DNA from: Bacteroidia bacterium
GTDB taxonomy: Bacteria > Bacteroidota > Bacteroidia > Bacteroidales > Paludibacteraceae
Reading direction: 5' to 3'
DNA: 64,000 nt
NCBI GenBank assembly: GCA_009929375.1
Contig: SAAO01000001.1
Coordinates: 1-64,000, forward strand
A program made the position numbers and the translations under genes. Within the stretch, counting starts at the first letter, position 1. Each line of letters opens with the position of its first letter. The notes under the pieces are model-generated. The model had not been told where the DNA came from and did no database searches. It saw only the letters and a program-made list of their open reading frames with translations. Shown here one piece after another: positions 10,401-18,315 of this stretch.

Positions 10401-11742
10401 TCCCATACTTCACGGTGTAGTTAAGTACCAAACCATCCCAATTAATACCGTAATTATTTTCATCCTGAATAAATTTGTTATCCCATTCTTCGTTGAAGAC
10501 ATTCATTAATGCGGCAATAGTTGGGCAGGTTGAAACATTTGGTAAGTTTTTATAATTAAACTCATAAGTCCCATTTTCTGAGTAGTTTTTGATTATATCT
10601 TCGAAGTTAAAATAAGACTCTCCACTAATTTTGCCTTTATTTTTACCACCTACAAGTTTTCTAAAAAACAGATCTTCAAAAATTCTCTTTTTTAAAGTGA
10701 TTGGAATTTCGACAAATTCTTTACTGTCTTTTTCCCTCCATTTAATATTGTTGATGAATTGTAAAGCACGGAACTCTTCGAATTTTGGATGACTAATAGG
10801 AATGCGTGGTCTTCCTTTTTCTAAGGTGCAATTTCCGACTAATCCTTTTTGAGACCGTAAAGGACGTACAAAGTAAATAGCTTTATGCAGGCTTTCAATT
10901 AATGCGCTACTTAAATTTTGTTTGTTGCAAATAGCAAAAAATTCATCTTCAAAATATTTTCTTTGAATTACACCACTTGCTCGAAAGCGTTCTCCGTTAT
11001 CAAGTCTTTCTTTAGCTAAAAATGAAATTTGAAAGTTTGAGTTCTCTTTTTTAAGTTGTTCAATATCTTCATTTGTTGCAAAAGTTGATTTTCCACTTTT
11101 TCGACTGGACTTAAAGCCTCTTCTTTGTACTAAATGGTAAAGTGCTCTTCCAATTTTCAGTTTTTTAATGTATTCATTAGTTTCTTCTTGTTTTATTAAT
11201 TCACAGCGTAAATCATAAGGGTTTTTCCTAACAGGTTTTCCATTTATTGAGGTTCCTTTATCGCCGAAAATTGTTGGGTCAAGTGCTAACCAATTTTGGA
11301 AATCTTCATTGTTTACAGGATATATCCGTCCTTTATTTTTCCATTTATCTTCATATTTTTCCCAATATCCAACACTCCATAGTCTTAACTCATCCTTTGT
11401 CAAAGGACACATTTCATTTTCGATTAGTACTTTTAGGAGTTCCCATTTTCTATACCTTTTAGCATTATAAAGCCGACGCTTACTACGATTATTTCTTCTC
11501 TCAGCTGCTAATGAAAATTCACCGGATTTTCCATCACCAACCCCTTTTTTGAATATTATGACTCCATTATCAACAATTTCATTATCTTTATCTATTTCTT
11601 TTTTATTCTGAATTTGTTTCAGGCTTTCAAATCTATCAGTAAAAAACCTTTCAAAATAAACCTCTCTTTCAAAGCCATCATTAACACGTATAGCCCAACC
11701 AATTGAGTTTGTGCCAAGGTCAAGTCCTAAAAATTTTGCCAT
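7471..11742 (-). CDS. cas9: Type II-C CRISPR nuclease Cas9
   Basis: A protein of 1423 residues, the usual size for Bacteroidota Cas9. RuvC-I opens the protein (MAKFLGLDLGTNSIGWA, catalytic D8). An arginine-rich bridge helix follows at about 80-100. RuvC-II is KIVIEMARE with E756, the HNH domain carries H869 in IMHTFPVSASFD followed by the ANLT and YYNNE asparagines, and RuvC-III is HSHHAQDAAIL with D1048. The last 300 or so residues are the variable PAM-interacting part. All expected catalytic residues are intact, so it should cut DNA guided by crRNA and tracrRNA. It starts about 40 bases from the tracrRNA, which runs in the opposite direction. No cas4 or csn2 is nearby, which supports II-C. 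RAYT DNA separates it from cas1. Confidence 0.98.
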   Translation of the reverse strand: MAKFLGLDLGTNSIGWAIRVNDGFEREVYFERFFTDRFESLKQIQNKKEIDKDNEIVDNGVIIFKKGVGDGKSGEFSLAAERRNNRSKRRLYNAKRYRKWELLKVLIENEMCPLTKDELRLWSVGYWEKYEDKWKNKGRIYPVNNEDFQNWLALDPTIFGDKGTSINGKPVRKNPYDLRCELIKQEETNEYIKKLKIGRALYHLVQRRGFKSSRKSGKSTFATNEDIEQLKKENSNFQISFLAKERLDNGERFRASGVIQRKYFEDEFFAICNKQNLSSALIESLHKAIYFVRPLRSQKGLVGNCTLEKGRPRIPISHPKFEEFRALQFINNIKWREKDSKEFVEIPITLKKRIFEDLFFRKLVGGKNKGKISGESYFNFEDIIKNYSENGTYEFNYKNLPNVSTCPTIAALMNVFNEEWDNKFIQDENNYGINWDGLVLNYTVKYGNKTGAKRDLKVDEIWHLLFDYIQTKDKIEDLEKFCKDVLEFDEDKTKAFCSIDIPQGYGSLSYKAINKILPFLQGGYIYSEALLFANLKKVLGSEFENKKEDAKTIIAKTIKKTGLIKERYNIVNGLIQSYFAEAETNHAKGADEKIIETAKKETIDRLKKYYGENEWNKKPESEKELIQKEVFILYIRFLNGEQTKEEKASAKDNHIPEIDYYKLPRLDESIKQNLRSSFNIAESNLKALYHPSDIEMYPVSRTELKDTNTKILESPQPPSKGWKNPMAMRTLHELRHLINYLLKIGKIDKETKIVIEMARELNDANKRWAIQTYQRYREDENKEFAKAIVGVVKQKYPNLNENDIENINKVRLWWEQVENNEEVYKQIKSLKEDIEKYRLWKEQDCICIYTGKPINITNLFDGTQTQIMHTFPVSASFDSSLANLTVGDAYYNNEIQSNKIPTQLPNYSKDVIIKGRTYTAIEPRIEKWKEKVIHFKNLIEENKKRTKKTQDPGTKKNLIQNRHLLQFDYDYWKKKVETFTLTEIPLQWKNSQLIDTQIISKYARAYLKTVFEKVDVQKGTNTDKFKKIYQIKGDEQKDRSKHSHHAQDAAILTLIPNSAKREAILESYYKAEEEKRKFHTKPYESFNSSHILDIEKNVIINHISHDKTLTETIKNIRKRGERTGKKAQGNSIRGQLHKETFFGAIKVLERNEQGFPIKENGKYKILKNKIEEDEIWIVSKKPIKDIKIDKDIIVDDLLKKHIQKQLDNGISLESVTDFNNKPIRHIRIRVKAGVGFLSKDKAMPIKTQTYSSRHTHKNEYLVQNEENYLFLLYEGLNDKNKTIRHYRILNLFDIAQLKIKDINTIKNEPEFQTIKKGKFELSLKVILKAGDKVIFYNESRDEITPENTKNRLYKLYKFNEMGSAFLYFQNHIEARTEKDIEKTESTFNPSRYQARLMLVLDKINCLFENKDFKICPDGTVVFI

Positions 11743-11747
11743 AATAT

Positions 11748-11777
11748 TTTGTTTAATAAAACTTTTGATTACTTTTG
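11748..11777 (+). promoter_or_regulatory. Candidate tracrRNA promoter
   Basis: TTTG at 11748-11751 and TACTTTTG at 11770-11777 are 18 bases apart, close to the Bacteroidota consensus TTTG-N19-TAnnTTTG. A start about 7 bases downstream would fall at the first base of the anti-repeat. It lies in the short gap upstream of cas9. Confidence 0.6.
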
Positions 11778-11782
11778 CTCTT

Positions 11783-11851
11783 GCAAATCACAACAAGGCT
11801 ATAAGCCGAAGGATTTGTATCCTTTAACCCCGCGTACTCCGTGGGGTTTTT
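11783..11851 (+). ncRNA. tracrRNA for the type II-C system
   Basis: Bases 11783-11794 are the exact complement of the first 12 bases of the CRISPR repeat. After a short linker come two small hairpins (GGC/GCC at 11797-11807, and AGGAT/ATCCT at 11810-11823) and a terminator hairpin (arms 11828-11834 and 11840-11846, then five T). This order of anti-repeat, small hairpins and terminator is the known tracrRNA plan. Upstream bases such as CTTTTG at 11772-11777 could pair with CAAAA in the repeat beyond a bulge if the transcript starts earlier, so the 5' end is uncertain. The RNA is transcribed divergently from cas9. Confidence 0.9.
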
Positions 11852-11935
11852 GATTTTGCCATAAAATTACATTATTTAAATTTTAAAAGCAATAAAATAA
11901 TATATTTATTTTCACAAACATGTTGAAGAACATTT

Positions 11936-11959
11936 AAGGCGGGGCAACTCGCCTTTTTT
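11936..11959 (+). terminator. Rho-independent terminator downstream of the tracrRNA
   Basis: AAGGCG and CGCCTT arms followed by a run of T. No plus-strand protein gene ends here, so it may be a backstop for tracrRNA read-through or the end of another small RNA. Confidence 0.6.
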
Positions 11960-12603
11960 CTTTTGTAAAAAGGTTTTACTTTGCCTCTATCATTGAACAC
12001 GGGTAGTCAACCCCACTTAACAGCATTTCGGAAATCTGCAATAACCGATATAGCGAAGTTGAGCGTATTTCGAAAAATATAAAAAAACGATTTAGCGGAC
12101 TTAAACGGTTTTCGGAAAGTGGAAATTATCAATTAAGTGGACTTAAGTGGAATTTTCCAAATAGAAAAAAACAAATAAGTGGACTTAAACGGTTTTCGGA
12201 AAATGGAAATTATCAATTAAGCGGACTTAAGTGGTTTTCGGAAAATGGAAAAAAGCAATTAAGTGCACTGGAGTGGAATTTTCCAAATGGAAAAAAGCAA
12301 ATAAGTGGACTTGAACAGTTTTCGGAAAATGGAAATTATCAGTTAAATGGACTTATTTGAGTTTTTCCAAATGTAGCGGATCGTTACAGCATTGACTATT
12401 TTGCAATATATCAGCCCGATAACAAAAGAAAAACGATTTATAGTTTTCTTCTGCGCCTTATTTATTTCACGTAAAGTTGATATAAACCCGTGCTTTACAG
12501 AATATTCCTGAAACGCATTTAAGAAAAACCATCGGTTTCTCGTTGCGACTTTGCGTGAAATAATAGTATTTTATAACGAAGTACAGCACACACAAATCAC
12601 AAA
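11960..12603. other. Noncoding region with a tandem repeat, otherwise empty
   Basis: No ORF with coding character is seen. The middle (12050-12373) is a 42-bp tandem repeat; the flanks (11960-12049 and 12374-12603) show no RNA gene, promoter or mobile element that I recognise. Confidence 0.6.
12050..12373. repeat. 42-bp tandem repeat, about 7.5 units
   Basis: Units start at 12092, 12134, 12176, 12218, 12260, 12302 and 12344 with an exact 42-base period; a degenerate unit precedes at 12050. Each begins TAAGTGGACTTAA. Two versions occur: one with TTTTCGGAAAATGG and one with ATTTTCCAAATGG, so short self-complementary motifs recur at each period. The period is a multiple of three, but I found no sustained ORF. 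Confidence 0.92.
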
Positions 12604-12637
12604 AAAGCCCCTCCGGAAACATGTCCGAAGGGGCTTT
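12604..12637 (-). terminator. Terminator of the DUF6261-like gene
   Basis: A strong GC-rich hairpin (AAAGCCCC...GGGGCTTT) followed on the minus strand by six T, 54 bases after the stop at 12691. Confidence 0.9.
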
Positions 12638-12690
12638 CAATAGCGTTATTCAGCGAAAACGTCGTCTACACAACATTCTCACACGACAAA

Positions 12691-13437
12691 TCAGGCCGAT
12701 TGCTGTGTTTGTTCCGACGCATCGGCTTCCGTATTGTCAGCAGTATCATTTTTTTGCGAACTTACTGTCAAATCGTCTACGCGGGCATTTACTTCAATGC
12801 AAAGTTTACGAATTGCTTCACTTCCGGTTTGGAGTGCCAGCCAGTTCAGTTCTTCGATATGAAGTCTGATCGCTTCATTCAGTTCGCGTCGCAGCGACGA
12901 TGCCGTTACTTTTACTTTAAGCTTGGTGCTACGAATGCTAAACTGATTTTCGTATTCGCGCTGTGCGCTATCCAGTTCTTCAACTCTGGCTGCAAGTTGT
13001 GTTTTAACGAGTGCTGCCGACAGTTCGGGCTGTTTGAGCGCTTCGATAATACGAATATAACGGAACGATTGCACATCGCGTCGCAGGTTGCTCAAAAACT
13101 GTCCGTACATATTCAGTGCCCTGAAAACCTGCTTTGCAGCATCGGCCATTTCGGCTTCAGAAGCATTACACAGTCCTTTGGCATATACATACATGGCATT
13201 GAACAAACTGCGACGCTCGTCGTAGCACGTATTTACTGATTCGCTCAACTCTTTCCGCTTCTGTTTTTCGGCGGCTTTTTCGAATTTCACACTCAGTTCG
13301 GCATGTACAAGGTATTGTTTGCCGTTTACCGCTTCCTGAATGTCTGATTTTACAACTGCTTCAAGAATACGTTTTGAAAGCATGGCAACAGTTTCGTTGG
13401 TGGCTTTCGATATTTTATATAAATTATTTATTTTCAT
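12691..13437 (-). CDS. DUF6261-like family protein
   Basis: A protein of 248 residues, almost entirely helical by composition, rich in Ala, Glu, Lys and Arg, without signal peptide or membrane segment. The opening MKINNLYKISKATNETVAMLSKRILEAV and the repeated helical pattern resemble the DUF6261 family, which I know from Bacteroidota; the match is a recollection, not a computation. The C-terminus is an acidic, polar tail (NDTADNTEADASEQTQQ). No catalytic motif is visible. It is monocistronic with its own strong terminator. A 179-residue ORF on the opposite strand is its shadow. Confidence 0.6.
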   Translation of the reverse strand: MKINNLYKISKATNETVAMLSKRILEAVVKSDIQEAVNGKQYLVHAELSVKFEKAAEKQKRKELSESVNTCYDERRSLFNAMYVYAKGLCNASEAEMADAAKQVFRALNMYGQFLSNLRRDVQSFRYIRIIEALKQPELSAALVKTQLAARVEELDSAQREYENQFSIRSTKLKVKVTASSLRRELNEAIRLHIEELNWLALQTGSEAIRKLCIEVNARVDDLTVSSQKNDTADNTEADASEQTQQSA

Positions 13438-13588
13438 TGTTTTGCTATTTTGCCCCGGCTTAACTGTACTGTGCTAAATGCAACCGACTAATAAAAGCCT
13501 TGGCGGTTATAAATTCTATTAAAAAAACATGCGGATTTTTACCCTACAGAAATGGCCATCTTCCGCAAAAAAGGAGGATAACCGAAAT

Positions 13589-14131
13589 TTACAACGATGA
13601 AGGAACGGGGTGTGATGAAGTGCCTGAAATGGCATCGAAGATATATCCCGAACAGCTGCAGCAAAGTCCGAAAAATATCGAAAGTGAATGTATTAGTGTA
13701 TTACGTAATACGCGGAATAGTGTGGACAGTTCATGCCCTGTGTAAACGGCCAGATTGTGCAGCAATTGTCTGGTGGAACCGCTGTAGAAAAAGCTGTAAT
13801 TGTTTTTTTGAGGTTTTTCCGACTTGACATCAGTGTCTAACCATGTGGCCAGTTCGATGATACTCTCGAGAAACTGATCATAACCAGGTGAGTTTACAGT
13901 TTCGTACTGACTAAGTGTTAAGTCGTCGGGACTATCGAAAACAAGTCTGAGTAATGAATTGAACTCATTAGAATTTAATTTCTGTTTATAATGTTTTCTG
14001 AAAATTGCAGGCATGGGTTGCCGGCCTGTCAGGAACTCATCCAGTATCGAAAGAGCACTATTGGTATTTACAGGTCTGCTTATTGCCTCCAGATTTGACA
14101 ACAGATCAGTGCTACTCACTACAAATTTCAT
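13589..14131 (-). pseudogene. Truncated or chimeric ORF starting like DnaN (beta clamp)
   Basis: From the ATG at 14131 the protein begins MKFVVSSTDLLSNLEAISRP followed by VNTNSALSILDEFL, which matches the start of the DNA polymerase III beta clamp (in the family: MKFxVSSxxLLxxLxxxxxx, ending in PILxxFL). The similarity ends near residue 35. The rest (TGRQPMPAIFRKHYKQ onward) does not look like a clamp and I do not recognise it, and the cysteine-rich end (FFGLCCSCSGY) looks out of frame. A real clamp is about 370 residues, so this cannot function as one. It may be a dnaN fragment joined to other DNA, or an uncharacterised protein that borrowed the start. An upstream ATG at 14173 is possible but adds non-homologous residues. 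Confidence 0.5.
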
Positions 14132-14295
14132 AATGTGTAAGTAACTGTCCTTTGGCAGTGCGTTAGTGGGCAATATGTCAGATAAAACTTCAAAATAGTC
14201 TGTTTGCTAATGGGTTATTATGAATTTTACATTATCAAAATTCATGCCAAATTGCAAACTTTTACTAAAATGTCAGTTTTTAAGATAAAATATGC

Positions 14296-15570
14296 TTAAA
14301 TCTTTGTCACCAGAATTTTATCGATACGGTTTCCGTCCATATCCACTACTTCGAAGGAGTGGTTGTGGAATACAAACTTATCGCCTACGCGGGGAATTTT
14401 GTTGATTTTCGACAGCACAAAACCTGCCACTGTGGCATAATCGATTTCGCTAAAGTCGACTTCGTAATCTTCAATAATATCGTCGAGAATTTCCACAGGA
14501 GCATCGCCGTTTACAAGCACCGAGTCGTCGTCGCGCACATACATATCAGGATCGGTATTTTCGCCTTCTTCGGGAATTTCGCCCACCAGATTTTCCAGAA
14601 TATCGTAGAGGGTAATAATGCCTTCGAGGCCGCCGTATTCGTTTACCACAAAGCACACTTTGTTTTCGTTGCGACGAAGTTCGGTAAGTATGCGAGATGC
14701 ATCCACTCTTTCGGGGAAAATAAGCGGTTCGCGTATCAGGGTATCTAATTTGGGATTTTTCTGTTCGTTTAGAGCCTTGTAAAAGTCTTTCAGATGCAAT
14801 ACACCCCGAAAGTTATCAAGATCGCCATCGCAGCAAATCACTTTACTGTGATGAATATTTTCGAGTCTGTTTTTGATATCGGCCAGAGACATATTGATAT
14901 CGATCCACTCAAGCTCGGTGCGGTGTGTGATAAGGTGTTGCGCCTTTTTGTCGGAGAAATTGAACAGATTTTCATGAATTTCATTCTGAGTCTCGTTGAT
15001 CACCCCTTCGCTCGAAGCCATTCTTATCATTTGGCGGAGTTCCGACTCGGTAAACTGCTCGGTTTGCTTTTTAACTCCCATCAGTTTCATTATAAGCGCA
15101 GTGGAAGCCGACAACGACCAAACCACAGGATATAAAGCCTTGCTGAAATAATAAATAACCGGAGCTACAATCACTGCTGTGCGCTCGGGATTGCTTAAAG
15201 CCACAGTTTTGGGAACCAGCTCGCCGATAATAATGGACACATAAGTGATAATTACCACTGTAAGAGTCATGGCAATTTCAGCAGCATAAGGTTTCAGCAC
15301 CTCAACGTTCATAAACAATGGCGCCAGATCGTCGGCAATGTTCACACCTCCGTACACCCCTGTCACAATACCTATCAATGTAATACCCACCTGAATAGCC
15401 GACAGAAAATCTTCCGATTCGTCCTGTAGTTTCAGGGCAATACGGGCTCCCTTGCTACCTTTGGTTTTAAGTTGTTCGAGTCTGGCTTTTTTACCCGATA
15501 CCAGAGCAATTTCCGAAAGCGCAAAAAAACCATTCAAAAGAAACAGAACAGAAAGAATAAGTATCTCCAT
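14296..15570 (-). CDS. CNNM/CorC (HlyC) family membrane protein with CBS domains
   Basis: A protein of 424 residues in the standard three-part layout. Residues 1-190 or so are the DUF21/CNNM membrane domain with four hydrophobic segments (opening ILILSVLFLLNGFFALSEIA). A pair of CBS domains lies at about 205-330, and a CorC_HlyC domain closes the protein (about 345-424, ending GNRIDKILVTKI). Members are implicated in magnesium or cobalt efflux, and in Bacteroidota relatives are called gliding motility-associated GldE; this one lacks clear evidence for that role. It has a good promoter directly upstream and appears monocistronic. Confidence 0.9.
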   Translation of the reverse strand: MEILILSVLFLLNGFFALSEIALVSGKKARLEQLKTKGSKGARIALKLQDESEDFLSAIQVGITLIGIVTGVYGGVNIADDLAPLFMNVEVLKPYAAEIAMTLTVVIITYVSIIIGELVPKTVALSNPERTAVIVAPVIYYFSKALYPVVWSLSASTALIMKLMGVKKQTEQFTESELRQMIRMASSEGVINETQNEIHENLFNFSDKKAQHLITHRTELEWIDINMSLADIKNRLENIHHSKVICCDGDLDNFRGVLHLKDFYKALNEQKNPKLDTLIREPLIFPERVDASRILTELRRNENKVCFVVNEYGGLEGIITLYDILENLVGEIPEEGENTDPDMYVRDDDSVLVNGDAPVEILDDIIEDYEVDFSEIDYATVAGFVLSKINKIPRVGDKFVFHNHSFEVVDMDGNRIDKILVTKI

Positions 15571-15595
15571 TATATATAATTACGAATTTAAAATG

Positions 15596-15627
15596 CAAAA
15601 ATACAATAAATACAATTCACTATCAAA
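15596..15627 (-). promoter_or_regulatory. Promoter of the CNNM/CorC gene
   Basis: On the minus strand TTTG (15624-15627) is followed after 20 bases by TATTTTTG (15596-15603), matching the Bacteroidota -33/-7 consensus, 26 bases before the start codon. Confidence 0.75.
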
Positions 15628-15665
15628 CTACTGACAATATAACTTATACTCAAGCTACTCAAAAC

Positions 15666-15827
15666 TACGGCAAACCTCCGCCACGGCGGACAGGCTCTAA
15701 AGGGGATTTAAGTTACTTTTGTCTCTGATAGCGAACTGCAAACATTTTTATATTCAAAATTAAGAGACGATACTAACTCACATCCCCTTTAGAGACTGTC
15801 CCGATTTATCGGGAGGCTTGGGGTAAC
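15666..15827. repeat. MITE-like inverted-repeat element
   Basis: Perfect 13-base arms CTCTAAAGGGGAT (15695-15707) and its complement (15782-15794), extended outward by imperfect matching that includes nested palindromes TCCGCCACGGCGGA (15677-15690) and TCCCGATTTATCGGGA (15799-15814). There is no ORF inside. It fills most of the gap between the CNNM gene and the phosphate transporter; the rest of the gap holds their promoters. The first nested palindrome recurs at 18202-18215. Confidence 0.75.
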
Positions 15828-15906
15828 AATTATCTTGTAACATAAATGTAACATCATTGAAATATTTATTTAATCGTTTTGAGGAATATATTACAGCACC
15901 ATAAAG

Positions 15907-15914
15907 TAATTTTG
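15907..15914 (+). promoter_or_regulatory. -7 element of the PiT gene
   Basis: TAATTTTG matches TAnnTTTG, 22 bases before the ATG. The nearest upstream TTTG is 25 bases away, longer than usual. Confidence 0.6.
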
Positions 15915-15936
15915 CGCCAAATTAAATACACAAAAA

Positions 15937-18198
15937 ATGGATAATATTTATTTGATTATTGTAATCGTTCTTTTAGGACTTGCAGCACTCGACCTTGTAG
16001 TTGGAGTAGCAAACGATGCGGTTAACTTCCTCAACTCGAGCATCGGTTCGAAAGTAGCTCCGCTGTGGGTTATACTTACAGTAGCTTCGGTGGGTATTCT
16101 TATTGGTTCACTGTTTTCGAGTGGCATGATGGAAATTGCACGAAGCGGAGTTTTTCACCCCGGAATGTTTACATTCCCGCAAATTATGATGCTCTTTCTG
16201 GCAGTAATGGTCACCGACGTTATTCTTCTCGACGTATTCAACACCTTCGGATTACCAACTTCCACTACTGTTTCGCTTGTTTTCGAATTGCTTGGAGCAG
16301 CTGTAGCTGTAGCCCTTTTCAATATATGGCAAACCGATTCTGGTGTACTGATCGATTACATTAACTCGGGTAAAGCACTTACCATTATATCAGGTATTCT
16401 GGTTTCGGTGGTTATTGCATTTGCATTCGGTTCGTTTATCATGTGGATTTCCCGTGTCATTTTCTCATTCAAATACAAAAAAACATTCAAATATGCAGGA
16501 GCCATTTGGGCTGGTCTGGCACTGACTGCTATCACATACTTTGCTATTTTCAAGGGATTGAAAAACAGCACGATTATGAGTAAAGACACACTGAATTACA
16601 TTCATGACAACATTTGGTTGGTTTTGACCTACATTTTGTTGGGCTGGACTGTATTGATGGCTATTTTACAACATATTTTCAAAGTCAATATTCTTAAAAT
16701 CATAATTCTGGCGGGTACCTCTGCCCTTGCACTGGCCTTTGCAGGTAACGACCTTGTAAACTTTATCGGGGTATTTATGGCCGGCCTGAGCTCATACGAA
16801 ATTGCTTCGGGAGTAGCTGCTGCAGGTGGCGACATTACCACTCTGAAAATGGGAGAACTGGCCGGACCTGTAAGTGTGGACTGGCGCTATCTGTTTGGTG
16901 CAGGTATTATTATGATTCTGGCTTTGTGGTTTTCGAAAAAAGCACGCTCGGTTACAAAAACTGAAGTAAACCTGTCGCGTCAGAACGAAGGTATCGAACG
17001 CTTTAACTCTTCGGGTGCTTCACGCTCCATTGTACGAAGCGCCATAAACATGAGCAAACTGTTTAAAACCATTACTCCGAAACCGGTTCTGAACTTTATT
17101 GAGCGACGCTTTACTCCGCTCTCAGCTGAGGAACGTGGCGATGCTTCATTCGACCTTATCAGAGCTTCGGTAAATCTTACAGTATCGGCACTTTTGATTT
17201 CGGTAGGTACCGACCTTAAACTTCCGCTTTCGACTACATATGTAACCTTTATGGTAGCCATGGGTTCGTCGCTTGCCGACCGTGCATGGGGACGCGAAAG
17301 TGCGGTATATCGTATCACAGGTGTACTTACAGTTATCAGCGGATGGTTCCTTACAGCATTCATAGCTTTTACTGTGGCTGCTATCGTGGCATTTGCCCTG
17401 ATGTATGGTGGAATTTATGCAGTGGTAGGTTCAATAATTCTGGTTGCATTCCTTATGTATCAGTTTACACGTATTCACAAAAAACGTGAGAAAGCTGAAG
17501 AAGTGCAGGATAATGAAATATCGGACGAACACGACATTGTACTTAATTGTACCAGAGAGATTGAAAAATCGGTGGAAACAACCATGTATATTTACAAAAA
17601 CATGATCGATGCACTCTTTAACGAAGACCGCAAAGAACTTATGAAACTGTACAAGGTTGCCGATGAATTCCACGGCCGTCAGAAACGACGCAGAACTTAC
17701 GAAGTATTGCCAACCATACAGCGTCTCGATCAGAATTCGCTCGATACAGGACAGTATTATGTGCAGGTGGTGGATTACTTCTACGAAATATCGGTTTCGC
17801 TTCGCTATATGACCGAATCGAGCTTCAAATTTATCGACAATGCCCACGAAGGTTTCACAGCCGAACAAATTGAAGATTTGAAAACGCTTGGAAACGGAAT
17901 TCTGGACATTTACAAAGACTTCGATAAAATGATTGAACAGGGCGATTACAGTGGTCTCGATACTATTAAGGAACGCCGTGCAAGTATTCTTGACCTGTAC
18001 AGCGAACTGGTGAAAAAGCAGATTAAACGTACAAAGAACAAGGACACTGGTACACGTAACAGTATTTTGTATCTGAATCTGCTGAACGAAACAAAAGTAA
18101 TTGCTATGAAATCGGTGAATCTGATGCGTGCGCAAATGAACCTGCACAACTCTGACGATTTCAACCGTGTTAATGAATTTGAAGATTTGAGGATTTGA
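15937..18198 (+). CDS. PiT-family inorganic phosphate transporter with C-terminal PhoU-like domain
   Basis: A protein of 753 residues. The membrane part (about 1-510) has the two inverted PHO4 repeats with their signatures: GVANDAVNFLNSSIGSKVAP near the start and GNDLVNFIGVFMAG near 270. The soluble tail from about residue 515 (IVLNCTREIEKSVETTMYIYKNMIDAL...) is a long helical PhoU-like domain, a fusion common in Bacteroidota and longer than the plain PitA type. It takes up phosphate with a cation symport; the PhoU-like tail presumably tunes the activity. It stands alone, with an MITE-like repeat upstream and a short direct-repeat stretch just after the stop. Its last codons (NEFEDLRI) already belong to that GAAGATTTGAGG repeat. 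Confidence 0.93.
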   Translation: MDNIYLIIVIVLLGLAALDLVVGVANDAVNFLNSSIGSKVAPLWVILTVASVGILIGSLFSSGMMEIARSGVFHPGMFTFPQIMMLFLAVMVTDVILLDVFNTFGLPTSTTVSLVFELLGAAVAVALFNIWQTDSGVLIDYINSGKALTIISGILVSVVIAFAFGSFIMWISRVIFSFKYKKTFKYAGAIWAGLALTAITYFAIFKGLKNSTIMSKDTLNYIHDNIWLVLTYILLGWTVLMAILQHIFKVNILKIIILAGTSALALAFAGNDLVNFIGVFMAGLSSYEIASGVAAAGGDITTLKMGELAGPVSVDWRYLFGAGIIMILALWFSKKARSVTKTEVNLSRQNEGIERFNSSGASRSIVRSAINMSKLFKTITPKPVLNFIERRFTPLSAEERGDASFDLIRASVNLTVSALLISVGTDLKLPLSTTYVTFMVAMGSSLADRAWGRESAVYRITGVLTVISGWFLTAFIAFTVAAIVAFALMYGGIYAVVGSIILVAFLMYQFTRIHKKREKAEEVQDNEISDEHDIVLNCTREIEKSVETTMYIYKNMIDALFNEDRKELMKLYKVADEFHGRQKRRRTYEVLPTIQRLDQNSLDTGQYYVQVVDYFYEISVSLRYMTESSFKFIDNAHEGFTAEQIEDLKTLGNGILDIYKDFDKMIEQGDYSGLDTIKERRASILDLYSELVKKQIKRTKNKDTGTRNSILYLNLLNETKVIAMKSVNLMRAQMNLHNSDDFNRVNEFEDLRI

Positions 18199-18245
18199 GG
18201 ATCCGCCACGGCGGACAAGTTTTGAAGATTTGAGGATTTAAAGAT
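18178..18245. repeat. Short direct repeats with a palindrome after the PiT gene
   Basis: GAAGATTTGAGGATTT occurs twice around TCCGCCACGGCGGA (18202-18215), the same palindrome as at 15677. Related GATTTGAAGATTTG strings recur at about 18980-19015. Confidence 0.7.
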
Positions 18246-18275
18246 TGCCCGCTAGGGTTATTCTAAGATAATTAC

Positions 18276-18315
18276 AAAACAAAGCCCCGGAGTTCTATTC
18301 TGGGCTTTGTTTTTT
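18276..18315. terminator. Hairpin at the nth 3' end, between convergent genes
   Basis: AACAAAGCCC and GGGCTTTGTT arms with T runs on the plus strand. It overlaps the last codons of nth and closes the PiT transcript. Confidence 0.8.

Noticed and set aside
12700-13239. Plus-strand ORF of 179 residues
   Set aside because: Shadow of the DUF6261-like gene on the minus strand; codon use and the terminator favour the minus strand.
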